Below are positions 46,984 through 57,027 of a stretch of DNA of 64,000 nt, in pieces; the stretch's first letter is position 1, and every line of letters begins with the position of its first letter. Source of the DNA: Lotus japonicus (taxonomy: Eukaryota > Streptophyta > Magnoliopsida > Fabales > Fabaceae); contig NC_080043.1 in the NCBI RefSeq assembly GCF_012489685.1, forward strand, positions 48,499,127 to 48,563,126, written 5' to 3'. Both the position numbers and the translations under genes were made by a program. Below the pieces are notes generated by a model that had not been told where the DNA came from, did no database searches, and saw only the letters and a list, made by a program, of their open reading frames with translations.

Positions 46984-49250
46984 ATGAAGAACAGAAAGAG
47001 GTCTCATGCTTCTAGTGAGGATGTCGGGGCTACTGAGGATAGACACCGGCGGTTACATGCTTCTAGCCGGCGCGGCGATCATGCTGCAACCTCTCAGGCG
47101 GTGGAGGCTTCAGCTCCAGTTGTTTCTCCGCCGTCTCCCAGGATTGAGGTTCCTCTGGTTGATTATACGCCGTCTCCCACGGTTGAGATACCTACAGTTG
47201 TTTCTCCGCCCTCTCCCATGGTTGAGTCATCAGGCGAGGAGTCCTCAGGCGAGGAGTCCTCAGGCGAGGAGTCTTCCGGCGAGGAGTCATCAGGCGAGGC
47301 CTCATCCGGCATGGGAGGATCTGACGAGGATAGTATTCCTCCGCCTACTGTTGATGCTGATGTCCTGCCGCCAGAGCAGGGGGAGCAGGGGGCACAGGGT
47401 GGCGAGGAGGACCTGATCCAGAGGTTGCCGCCGTTTCCGGGGGGGCCTGTTGAGCTATCGCTCCTCACCCATTATGCTGATCACAAGGCTCCCTGGGCGT
47501 GGCATGCACTCCTACGCACAGACGAGCGGTATGTGGACCGTCGACAGTTGAAGGTGGCCACAGCTGGGGGGAAGGTTTGGAACCTTGCTTGTGATGGTGA
47601 TTCAGACAGTCACAGGCGGGTTCGAGAGTTGATTGAGCAGACAGGTCTTCATCAGCTACCCTATTGCAGCTACCCGGTGACAGATGCAGGCCTTATTTTG
47701 GCCCTTGTGGAGCGATGGCATGAGGAGACTAGTAGCTTCCACATGCCGTTCGGGGAGATGACTATCACCTTGGACGACGTGTCGGCTCTTCTCCATCTCC
47801 CCATGGGGTCGAGGTTCTATACGCCTGGGAGGGGGGAGAGGGACGAGTGTGCAGCGCTCTGTGCTCAATTGATGGGAGGATCTGTTGGTATTTATGAGGC
47901 TGAGTTTGATACGAATAGGTCCCAGACTATTCGCTTTGGGGTCTTGCAGACCCGGTATGAGGCTGCGTTGGCGGGTATGTCTTAATTATTATTGTATTGT
48001 CTTTGTATCTATTATTATTGTATTGTTATAAACTATTAACTTAATTCACTTCATTGTAGAGCACCGATATGAGGACGCTGCACGGATTTGGCTGGTGAAC
48101 CAGCTAGGCGCCACGCTCTTTGCTAGCAAGAGCGGAGGCTACCATACAACCGTCTACTGGATAGGGATGTTGGAGGATCTTGGTCGAGTGTGCGAGTACG
48201 CGTGGGGCGCGATTGCGCTCGCTACGCTATACGACCAGCTTAGTCGAGCGTCCAGGAGGGGGACGACCCAGATGGGAGGTTTTAGCTCGCTCCTGCTAGG
48301 ATGGGTCTACGAGTACCTTTCTGACCGCGTCATTATCCGTAGGGCGGATCCGGAATACTCGCAGGACCAGCCTAGGGCGCGGCGGTGGGCTATGTCCCGG
48401 GTCGGGCATGCAGGCCTTGATGAGAGGCGAGTCATGCTCGATGAGCTGACGGTGGATGACGTTATATGGACCCCATTTGAGGACCATCGGGCTCATCGAC
48501 CACGGGATCCGAGGGCCATGTATTCTGGCTACATCCGGTCGCCATTTGGCCGTGTTGTTCGACGGCATCTACCAGAGAGGGTTCTGCGCCAGTTTGGCTT
48601 CATACAGGATGTCCCTCGACACCCCTCTGAGATCCAAACGTCTGGGTCCCTTGCTGAGACCGCAGATGCTGCCTTTGCTGAGTTTGCGCCGCACCTCCGC
48701 CCTCAGGGGATCCCCGCTACATATCCGGGAGAGGCTGTGGAGGATTACATGAGGTGGTACAGCGCTGTGTCCCATCGGTTCATCATCCCTGATGATAGGA
48801 GGGAGGAGTTCAGTGCAGTGGTAAGTTTGAATTTTATTTTCCATTCAATTGTGATTTTTTGTTCATGATATTTTATTTGTATCTAATGTATCTACATTAT
48901 TTTTGCAGACTGTTATGCGTCGGGCCGTGGACTTGTTGGAGCAGTCACTCGAGGTGCTAGATGCTCCTGCAGAGGGCACGCATTCCCGATCCCTCACTGA
49001 GAGGGCGCTGGATCTTATTAGATCCAATGCCTTCATTGGTACCCAGGGGGTAGCCTTTGCTGCTGTCCGAGGAGCTAGAGCTGCAGGAGGCAGAGGTCGT
49101 GGAGACAGAGCGCGTGGAGGCAGAGGCCGTGGAGGCAGAGCCCGTGGAGAGGGTGCTCCTGCAGAGGGTGCTCCTGCAGAGGGTGCGCGTGGAGGCAGAG
49201 CCCGTGGACCTAGAGGTCGTAGAGGGGCCGGTAGGGGTCGGGGCGAGTGA
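46984..49250 (+). CDS. Plant mobile domain (PMD, MAIL1/MAIN-like) protein, three exons
   Basis: Exons 46984-47974, 48060-48820, 48909-49250; donors GTATGT and GTAAGT, acceptors GTAG and GCAG; 697 residues. An upstream in-frame ATG exists at 46921, but a likely 5'-UTR intron (donor at 46499, acceptor at about 46978) favours 46984. N terminus: basic (MKNRKRSH), then Pro/Ser-rich with five or six SSGEE repeats. The PMD follows from about residue 155: LALVERWHEETSSFHMPFGE, MTITLDDVSALLHLPMG, LGATLFASKSG, YEYAWGAIALATLYDQL-like segments. The C terminus (about 638-697) is an RGG/RG tail. PMD proteins of the MAIN/MAIL type act in the nucleus in silencing and genome stability in Arabidopsis; PMD genes are also known on transposons. 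Role here unknown; perhaps defence against silencing or a help in transposition. Confidence 0.88.
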
Positions 49251-49493
49251 TTGACTGTATATTTGTATATTTTTTTTGTATTTTTATATTATGACATGTG
49301 ACTCTTTGTATTAGGACTCTCTTTATATTAATCATGCTTTCTATTTTCACTCATTATATGCCGACTCTTGTATTGAAAAAAACCCGTATAACTACACCGT
49401 AAATAATCGAAGGCAGGATAAGTAACATAAATAATTCATGGCAAACAGTTTAAAGGGTACACGAAATTATTCAGAAGCAACACGAAAACAAAA

Positions 49494-50233
49494 TTAATCC
49501 TCAGTGATATCGATGAAGTCGTGGGGTCCGCTATCCTGTGGAAATACTTTGACTATGTTGGGCAACGTTATATTCAGATAACGAACAGATTTACTCGGTG
49601 CAAACACAGCAACCTGCAAGTAAATTGCAAATTTAAAAGATTAATGCGTACTTGTTCAAAGGAAGCAAGATTAATGTTTAAGGTAATAGACCTTTTGGAG
49701 AACAAGAACAGATCCAACAGTTATGACATTCCTAAATTCCCCGTCAGTGAAGGCCTTGCGATGGACGCTAGCGTCAACGGTGCCCGTAGGGTCCTAAATC
49801 AATGCAATCGTGAGAGAAAATGAGACAACAAATTGACGGTTAAAGAAGCTGGACAAAAGCGAGCAAATACCTTGAGGGTAACTTTGGCATCTCCGAAACC
49901 ATTGGGAGTGCATGATTTAATAACAGCAACAACACTCTCTACTCTCTCAACATTCATTGTGATTGTGCCCAGCGGAGTGGCAGATTCCACCAATTGCAGG
50001 GCTGTAAGCCAAGCATTTGAATTGAAATCAGGATCGGTTTCGGTTGATCTGTCTTCGAGCGCACGCCTGACAAATTCTTGGGTCGGAATGAGTAGTGTGT
50101 TAGGGTTGGATCTACGCCCATACATGGCAGCCTGGACGGCGCCAGCTGGCCCATGAATGAGAGGACGAGAGCTGCTAGAAGTGCTGCCTTGACGTTTGCA
50201 ACGGCGGACTAATGCATCCCAGTCTTGTTCCAT
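49494..50233 (-). CDS. HROB-like OB-fold protein (DUF4539 type), three exons
   Basis: Exons (minus) 50233-49871, 49793-49692, 49613-49494; all junctions GT-AG and phase 0; 194 residues and a stop. It starts MEQDWDALVRRCKRQG, then LIHGPAGAVQAAM, and an OB-fold region from about residue 90: VESVVAVIKSCTPNGFGD, AKVTLK joined to DPTGTVDASVHRKAF, ITVGSVLVLQKVAVFAPS, RYLNITLPNIVKVF. The end is acidic (DFIDITED). IPGPAG-like start, IKSCTPN.GD, LKDPTG, G(S)VL.L..V.VF and LNITL.N...VF are the hallmarks of the HROB/C17orf53 OB domain, which in animals loads the MCM8-MCM9 helicase during homologous recombination. The protein is shorter than animal HROB, keeping little but the PGPAG motif and OB fold. 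It sits back to back with a 32-bp repeat upstream and tail to tail with the PMD gene. Function in the transposon is inference: repair of excision gaps or of replication intermediates. Gene symbol withheld since orthology is unproven. Confidence 0.82.
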
Positions 50234-50416
50234 TGTTTTTTTTTATCTTCGAAAGCAAGACATGAAGAAAAGGATGAAGAAGAATAAAGAACCCAGAGAG
50301 ATTTATAGCAGAATGGTCAAAAGATTTATGGTGTTTGGTGGATAATACAAGTGTGGTTGGGGTTGGTTGGTGGTAGATAGTAATGTCAGGTTTCAAGTTC
50401 GTCATTTAGTGGATGA

Positions 50417-50542
50417 AAATGACAAGACTCTGATGATGGGGTGGTTGGAAATGACAGGACTCTGATGATGGGGTGGTTGGAAATGACAGGACTCTGATGA
50501 TGGGGTGGACGAAAATGACAGGACTCTGATGACAGAGTGGTT
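50417..50542. repeat. Four tandem 32-bp repeats upstream of the HROB-like gene
   Basis: Unit GACAGGACTCTGATGATGGG plus GTGGTTGGAAAT, four copies with the last one diverging. It lies 180-310 bp upstream of the HROB-like start codon and downstream of the transposase gene, so it may affect either the promoter or 3' end. Confidence 0.85.
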
Positions 50543-50711
50543 GTCTATGTTAATTATCCCTGATGCTGATTCAAAATAATAAGGCCCATCAATATAACAA
50601 TGACCATCAAATTAATATTATTAAAAGCAACAAATGAACATCATAAATTCAAGGCCCATCAGATTAATATTACAGAGCGTTTACAAATGAATATCACACA
50701 AAAGTGTGGTG

Positions 50712-53700
50712 TCAATCTGAGGTGATGTCTACATAGCTTTGGTGAATAAGAGGAACACCAAAAGTAACAAGCCAAGCTTCGTATTCTGATGTGAATCTTC
50801 CTAAACGTGTACCATATGGGGCGCACCAGCTTACTGATGTAGGATCAACATACCGTTCCCACTGGAGAGCAATTGGCGGCATAGAATGTCCAGGAGTTAG
50901 ATGGAGCTACATTATAGAGAATAACAATAAAATTAGATAACTTGCAAATACAACAAATCAATTCACCAATTGGATATTAGTGTACTCAATCAAAAAATAC
51001 CTGTACAAAGTGATTAATCACATGACCAATAGCTATAACAGGATGTACATCCGGTGGACCTTCTCCTCTTAGTGGAAGGTATGACCAACAACCCGTAGAG
51101 GAGATGGATATGAAAACCACTTGGAACCTGGTTGCTACAAGGTATCCCATCTCTGGCAGTTGCATCCATTTATCCTCGGTAGCCGGATCACCAGGAGGAA
51201 GAGTGAGTCGGGAATGTAAGGCATTAACCACATGTCTGGACCACATTTCATCATACAACCCTCTGTGTCGTTCAAGTTCTTCTATCAACGCTGCTCTAAC
51301 CCATGACCAACTTTCCTCACCTGATGGTAGTCCGAGTAATGCAGCAACGACTCTATAGCCACAGTTACCATCATCCTCAACATTCTGAACTGTTTGTATA
51401 TATGGGTGGAAAAAGGCTGGAAAATGACCCATGAAATAGCTTGTATCAGACTTCTTCACACGCTTCTTCTTCTTTGGTGGTTGTGAAACCTTCTTTGCCT
51501 CTCTGATCTCCCTATCAACATGTTCAAAACCTGAAAGATCACGAGTCAAGGATCCTATTGCTTTATTCTTAGGTGGTATTTTCTCATTCGCCTTAAGAGT
51601 GCGCTTGGACCTTATCTTAACCGCAGGAGTACAAAGTGAACTGCTTTCAGGACAATAGATCGCTTGAAGCTTCCTCCTTACCATACTCTGCCCTCCACTA
51701 TCCAAAGAACTGAAATAATGTGTCAATGCCTCAACTTCTGGTTGCATATCTCCATGGTTCATGCCGCAAATATGGTTGCTGGTAGTATCTGCAACAGGTT
51801 CAGGTACATGCTCCCAACTCAGTCTCTTCCAGAATGGATGAATTGACTCATATGGAACTCTTTCATAACCTGCAAGTTCACAAAAGTGTCACTTTCAATA
51901 ACAAATAGAATTAATTGACAAGAGAGTGGTTGACCGGTGACCTGCAAGTTCACAACCGCAAGGTAGTCCATGAGTCTCTCTCAACAAGCAATCGCATCCG
52001 CCGTAGGACTTCATTCTTATATGTTCATCGTCGATGAGCTGCAGGCATTTGTTTGACACAAATCCTCTAATATTTGTGTAAAATGGGAACATGAAAATGT
52101 GATCAATTCTGTGAATACTGCGCTCAAACGATGCTAATATTTTAGTATGTCGATTACATGTCAAACTATGCGACGCATCCCATGAAGTGGCCAGGTCACC
52201 CTTGCAATCCCGTAACATCTTCTTCAAACTGGCATGTGCACCCTCAGCCCTGCAAACAACAAATAGATATCTTATTAACAACAATCTATCAAATGAACAA
52301 ACAATGCATAAATTAAGCTCATGTAATTTTTTTACCTGTTACTTGTTGTTGTTCCAAAGTGCATCACATGATTTGTCCATGCCTTGGCGAATTTCTCCTT
52401 GTGAACCAACCATGTAGTAGAACAATAGGAGGTAAAGTTGCTGTATTTTGCCTTGCACATATTAAACAATTGCATCCATTTCACTTCAAATTCTTCAACT
52501 GTTGCAGCATCCACCACCTCTGCCCACTTCATCATAACCAACTCAGCAAAATCATCTGTGCCAACATAGAGTTTGCACTTTGCCAAAACACACTTGTTGA
52601 TGTGCCACAAGCATAATAAATGTGTAGTGTTAGGAAGGCTTTGCTTAGCAGCACTCAATAAGGCAAGATCCCTGTCAGTAACAATCACCTTAGGCAACAT
52701 GGCTTGATCAGCTAATAGAGACTTCATACACTCAAGTGCCCAAACGTAGTCATCTGTGCCCTCATTAACAATGTAGCAAAAGGCTATGGAGTATGTCTTA
52801 TCTGTGGAAGTCAGTCCAACAATCTCAAGCAAGGGAATTGCATATTTGTTTGTCTTGTATGTGCAATCCATAATCACTACATATGGAAATGTGTTGAACA
52901 GTTTGATAGCATTTGGATGAGCCCAAAATACATCCCTAATGACTTCCGATCCAAACTCATGTCTTTCAAAGTGGACATACTTGTCACCGTCCAACTTCTT
53001 CAACAAGTGTTGCATTTCTGTCAATCCCCCACGGAGGGATTTTCTTAACCTCTTGCAAACACCATAAATCTGAGATATGGTAGTCAAGTTTGAAGGATTG
53101 TTTTCCTTCAAAGTCAACAACATCTTTCTCGGTGGAACCCAACTCCTTGTCATTTTTCCCACTTGCTCCTTCTCTCCGGGTTTTAGACGACCAACAAAAT
53201 TGTGCCCAAGTAGTGACCTAGCTGGTTCATGGTTGTGTATACCTTCCATCACCTTTAGCCGCCAATCTCTATCTATGCCATTTTTCCTAGGTCGTCCTTT
53301 TAGTCTAAAAGGACAACCTGTCTTTTGTGATCTCGTCCCTTCAACAAGGTCAGGGTCTCTATAAGGAACATATTTACCATGCTTCTCGCACCCCAACATG
53401 ACATAAGCTTTTCTGCTTCCATTCCCACCATAATCTGACTTTGTGATCAACGTAACATATCCATTTTCAATCGCAATTCCATGAACCCAATTGATAAGAT
53501 CATCACGGGTAGGGAAAATCTGTTATAATAATAAGAATTGATTACAAGGGTGATCAAGACATAATAAGAATTGATATATTACACTCTCAAAACAATGCAA
53601 AAATATGTTCAAAGAATACCTGATCAGTTGCAAATAAATGCGAGACATCTATACTTATACACGGGGGCACAAATGCTGGTGGTGGCACCTCTGTAGTGGC

Positions 53701-53772
53701 CTCTTCAGGTTGACCATTGTGAAATCCAGCTTCAATCAATTGTGACTCACCAAAGAAAAATGAATCTGTCAT
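50712..53772 (-). CDS. Mutator-like transposase with SWIM finger and OTU protease domain, five exons
   Basis: Exons (minus) 53772-53620, 53519-52336, 52249-51942, 51869-51001, 50906-50712; all GT-AG, total 2,709 bases, 902 residues, no break. Residues 52-150: FAR1/WRKY-GCM1-like DNA-binding part (FPTRDDLINWVHGIA, KTGCPFRLKG, HNHEPA). The DDE transposase region has VVIMDCTYKTNKY (D near 269) and KVIVTDRDLALL (second D), followed by CLWHINKCV. TSNRAEGAHASLKK follows, then a SWIM-type finger CDCLLRETHGLPCGCELA near 530-548. A Lys-rich linker (PPKKKKRVKK) could be a nuclear localisation signal. The OTU cysteine protease domain from about 705 has DDGNCGYRVVAALLG (Cys nucleophile) and a final VINHFVQ (His). 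Such transposase-OTU fusions are known in plant MULEs; the OTU part may remove ubiquitin from transposase or host factors. Start chosen as first ATG giving MTDSFFF; upstream frame is in subterminal repeats. Confidence 0.9.
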
Positions 53773-53777
53773 CCCTG

Positions 53778-53925
53778 GAAGAGAATACGGAAAGTTACAT
53801 TCCATACTCAATACGGAAATATACTTTCCATACCGAATACGGATTGTTACTTTCCATACTGAATACGGAAAGTACCTTTCCATATTCAATACGGAAGATA
53901 ACAATCTGTATTATATCACGACTCA
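53778..53925. repeat. Subterminal TACGGAAA palindromes by the transposase start
   Basis: Four to five pairs such as GAATACGGAAAGTTACATTC, ATACGGAAATATACTTTCCA and ATACGGAAAGTACCTTTCCA lie within 150 bp upstream of the transposase ATG, where the promoter and 5' UTR should be. Transposase binding here could give self-regulation. Confidence 0.75.
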
Positions 53926-54112
53926 GAATTCAAAAACCCATCCTTCTAACTACTTAAACTACTTAATCTAACTACTTAAACTACTTAATCTAACTACTTC
54001 CACTACTTAATCCTACAAAATAACAACAAATAAACACATAGACTTACCTCTACTACAACACTTGTTGTAGTGGTGGAGAGCTTGGGAAATGAAGGAGTGG
54101 ATGGTGGTGGAG

Positions 54113-54632
54113 AGCTTGGGAATGAAAGTGAGGTAGGAGGGTGAGAGAGAGGGTGGTCTGGAGGCATTGAGGAGGTTCAGGGGGGCTGGTGAGGGGTTGG
54201 TGAAGGTTGGTGAGGGAGGAGTAATGGTGGAAAAAGGGGGAATCCTGTCAGAGTTAAATACGGAAAATACCTTTCCGTAGTCATCAAAATATAATACGGA
54301 AAGTACCTTTCCGTATTCAGTTAAATTGAATACGGAAAGTACCTTTCCGTAGGGCACTTTTGGGTTTAAAAAAGCTTGGGAATGAAAGTGAGGTAGGAGA
54401 GGGTGAGAGAGAGGGTGGTCTGGAGGCATTGAGGAGGTTCAGGGGGGCTGGTGAGGGGTTGGTGAAGGTTGGTGAGGGAGGAGTAATGGTGGAAAAAGGG
54501 GGAATCCTGTCAGAGTTAAATACGGAAAATACCTTTCCGTAGTCATCAAAATATAATACGGAAAGTACCTTTCCGTATTCAGTTAAATTGAATACGGAAA
54601 GTACCTTTCCGTAGGGCACTTTTGGGTTTAAA
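54113..54632. repeat. Tandem duplication of 260 bp near the right MULE end
   Basis: 54113-54372 and 54373-54632 are nearly identical. Each copy has a G-rich (GGTGAGGG) segment and three AATACGGAAA-NNNN-TTTCCGTA palindromes, and ends TTTTGGGTTTAAAAAA. The left end has no such duplication, so the two ends are unequal. Confidence 0.85.
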
Positions 54633-54642
54633 AAAAAAGGGT

Positions 54643-54684
54643 GGGGCGCGCAGCCCCATAGGGGAGGCCCCAAACCCAACTCCC
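54643..54684 (-). repeat. Right TIR of the 8.5-kb MULE
   Basis: About 42 bp complementary to 46175-46216, ending AACCCAACTCCC before TSD GGAGTTCCG. Confidence 0.88.
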
Positions 54685-54693
54685 GGAGTTCCG

Positions 54694-55744
54694 TGGTGGT
54701 GTTGATTTTTTCAAAAGCTCGGTGGTTCGCCGGAGATCGGAGTTGAAAGGTGGCGGTTTTAGGGTTTCATTTTTCCTTATTTTTCGCGTCTGTGGTAGTT
54801 GTGGTGGGGCGTTCATGGTCGTTTGATGGTGATGAAGGCGCGGTGGTGCTCGCGGCTGGCCAGAGAGAACGAAAGGGGGAGAGACGGCGGTGGTTGCCCA
54901 TGGTGGTGGCGCGTTCCCGTGAAGGATACATGGAGGTGGCAGCATGCGCGTGAGAGGAAGAGGCTCGCGGTGGTGGCGGCTTGGCCCTGGGTGGCGGCTT
55001 CCATGGGAGGAGAAGAAGGTGATGTTGAGTGTTTAGGGTTGCAGGAAGGAGAAGAAAACTGGAGAAGAAAATGGGATTTTTGGAGAGAAAGAGTCGAGAG
55101 TTGAGGGAGGGAATGAGAGAGTGGGAGCGTGAATGAGAGAGTGAATGGGTGAGAGAGAGTATTGAATTCTGATTGGTGGGGTGGGGCCCACGCGGAGAGA
55201 GAAAGATAGAATAGAAATTTGAAATTTGAATGAGTGGTTGGAAATAGAAATGGTGAGTTGGAAATATAAGAATGAATTAATTTGGTGGTTGAGGTGAGAA
55301 AAGAATAAAGGATATTTCTTTGTGATGCTTGATAGGCTATCACAAGTAAATAACAAAGATGACCTGTTAGAGCAGGTCATCTCTTCATAAAAGAGAGATA
55401 AATTAAAGAATAGAAATTATTAAAATTAAAAATAAAATAATACACACAAAAATAATTATAATTAAATCCTTACTTTTAAATAACTTTATAAATTCAAAAT
55501 ATTAAAATTAATTACTACTTATTTAATTTTCCGAATCGCGATTAGATTCGAGTTAAGAAAATAATATAAAAATACTACAAAATAAATGCGCGATTAAATA
55601 ACTATAAGGAAAATATTCTTTAAGGTATTTCTCGCCGTCGTGGCGCGTATAATATTTCAATCATAATTAATTAATAAATAATACGCGTTGCCGTGAATTA
55701 AGGAGTTAAATAAATAAATAGTCTATTTAATTCCGGGTCTTACA
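54694..55744 (-). other. Right end of the solo LTR 31445-55744
   Basis: No gene. It runs to GGGTCTTACA. Open frames at 54813-55380 on the minus strand are Ser/Pro/Leu-rich low-complexity sequence with no family features. Confidence 0.6.
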
Positions 55745-55749
55745 GTAAA

Positions 55750-56783
55750 CTTGTAACTTATCGCACATATCCAAGAGACACTATTTGTCTCAAAAAAAAT
55801 TATGGTAAGAGTTGCTTACTAATCTCCTAAAGTGCTCAGATGAAGGAATCGATCCTCCTGTATGTAGGGGACCACTAGATGAATTTCTATTATTAGCATT
55901 GTTTGCTGCATTTCTCTTCCAGTCGTCTTCCTTCCATTTTTGTTCCATCTCCTTACGGTTTTGTTCGGGAATCCAGGTTCCACTATCTTTCTTAGTACGC
56001 ACCCTATACAGTGTGTCTGCTAGCCCAGTAGATGCTTTGTGGTCAAAAGACTTCCGGATTTGGATGTCATGCTCAGGTAGCCATCTATACTGCCTCTGCA
56101 TAACAAATATTCCAAGAAGGAAATTTTGCAAAACAAATATGAAGCATATTGTGATCAAAATCCCTACAAGACAATGCTATGAACCACAACAACTCATTTA
56201 CAGATTTAATAAAACATACTCTGATATATTGATACCTTAAATTCATTAAACCACATGTCAGTCAAGTCTTTATCATGCTTATTTGCTTTTGCATAACTTA
56301 GCCAAGACCCTACAAACTTACTTTTTATAATCGTCATAATATCGCGGACCATACTGGACGGTTCAAACCTATGAAACAAAGTTAAACAACTTGTCAAACC
56401 TTAAAGATAAAGATTATTACTAAAAATAATGACAGAATTGTAAAAACTTACTCGTTTGATGGAGCTGGACGAATCAACATTCTTCCATCAGCTCTAAGAG
56501 TACCAATATCCTCAGATGGAACAACAGAATGATTAGCCGTTGAATGGGTAGTGGAAGGTGGTGTGGATTGCCCAACAAGTGGATCATGACTAGATGTGGA
56601 ATCTGCGGTGGGTTGACAATGGCGAGGCGCTACATGGGTAGTGGAAGGTAGTGTGGATTCTCGAGTAGAAGGGGGTGTTGTCATAGTACTATTCCTTTTA
56701 CCTCTCCCTCTTCCCCTACCTTTTCCAAGACTTCTATTAGTATTTCTTCCTCTACCAAAACCACTACCACCATTGTCTTCCAT
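55750..56783 (-). pseudogene. CACTA second protein, 5' exons (Ptta/En/Spm family)
   Basis: Starts MEDNGGSGFGRGRNTNRS (56783) with a G/R-rich N terminus and a Ser/Thr/Pro stretch. Further exons encode KFVGSWLSYAKANKHDKDL with TDMWFNEFK (about 56240-56330) and YRWLPEHDIQIRKSFDHKAS with TGTWIPEQNR-type sequence and GPLHTGGSIPSSEH (55790-56100). KFDHKAS...RVRTKKD..WIP and LHTGGS are hallmarks of the family. It is cut at 55749 by the LTR and resumes at 31444. Exon boundaries not fully resolved. Confidence 0.8.
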
Positions 56784-57027
56784 CTACATACATATCAAAT
56801 TATAACCAACTAGGAAAAATATAAGAAAATACACAAGATGTCACATTGTTCATAAAAATATACATAAGGGAAACACACACAAAAGAGAACATAAAGTTCA
56901 TAAAAGAAATCACATAAAAGAGAAGACATAAAAGATGACATTGTTCATTAGAAATACATAAAAGAGAAGACATAAAAGATGACATATTATTCTTAAAAGA
57001 GAAGACATGAAAGACATAAAAACTTGT

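Larger units (their letters stand above)
46175..54684. mobile_element. Apparently intact Mutator-like element with three genes
   Basis: 8,510 bp. The TIRs are about 42 bp with about four mismatches, beginning GGGAGTTGGGTTTGGGGCC at both ends. The perfect 9-bp TSD is GGAGTTCCG (46166-46174 and 54685-54693). Inside lie a plant-mobile-domain gene (plus), an HROB-like OB-fold gene (minus) and a transposase-SWIM-OTU gene (minus), each continuous after removal of introns with GT-AG ends. Subterminal regions carry many AATACGGAAA/TTTCCGTATT palindromes. It is inserted in the solo LTR 31445-55744. Intact genes and a perfect TSD suggest recent, possibly autonomous, movement. The combination of three host-like modules in one MULE is the most notable feature of the window. 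Confidence 0.92.
31445..55744 (-). mobile_element. Tekay-type solo LTR split by two later insertions
   Basis: The left end is TGTAACACCCCGATTTCAG, the right end GGGTCTTACA, TSD GTAAA (31440-31444 and 55745-55749). Its own sequence is 31445-34193, 44774-46174 and 54694-55744, about 5.2 kb in total. It is interrupted by the solo LTR at 34194-44768 and the MULE at 46175-54684. The LTR ORF is missing: only its 5' edge is left near 31930-31990. It interrupts the CACTA second protein. Confidence 0.88.

Noticed and set aside
47006..47416. Second plus-strand ORF of 136 codons
   Set aside because: Alternative frame within the first exon of the PMD gene; low-complexity only.
47163..47468. Minus-strand Ser/Asp-rich ORF
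   Set aside because: Antisense of the SSGEE repeat region of the PMD gene.
54813..55380. Minus-strand ORFs rich in Ser, Leu and Pro
   Set aside because: Lie in LTR sequence, overlap other open frames and show no domain.
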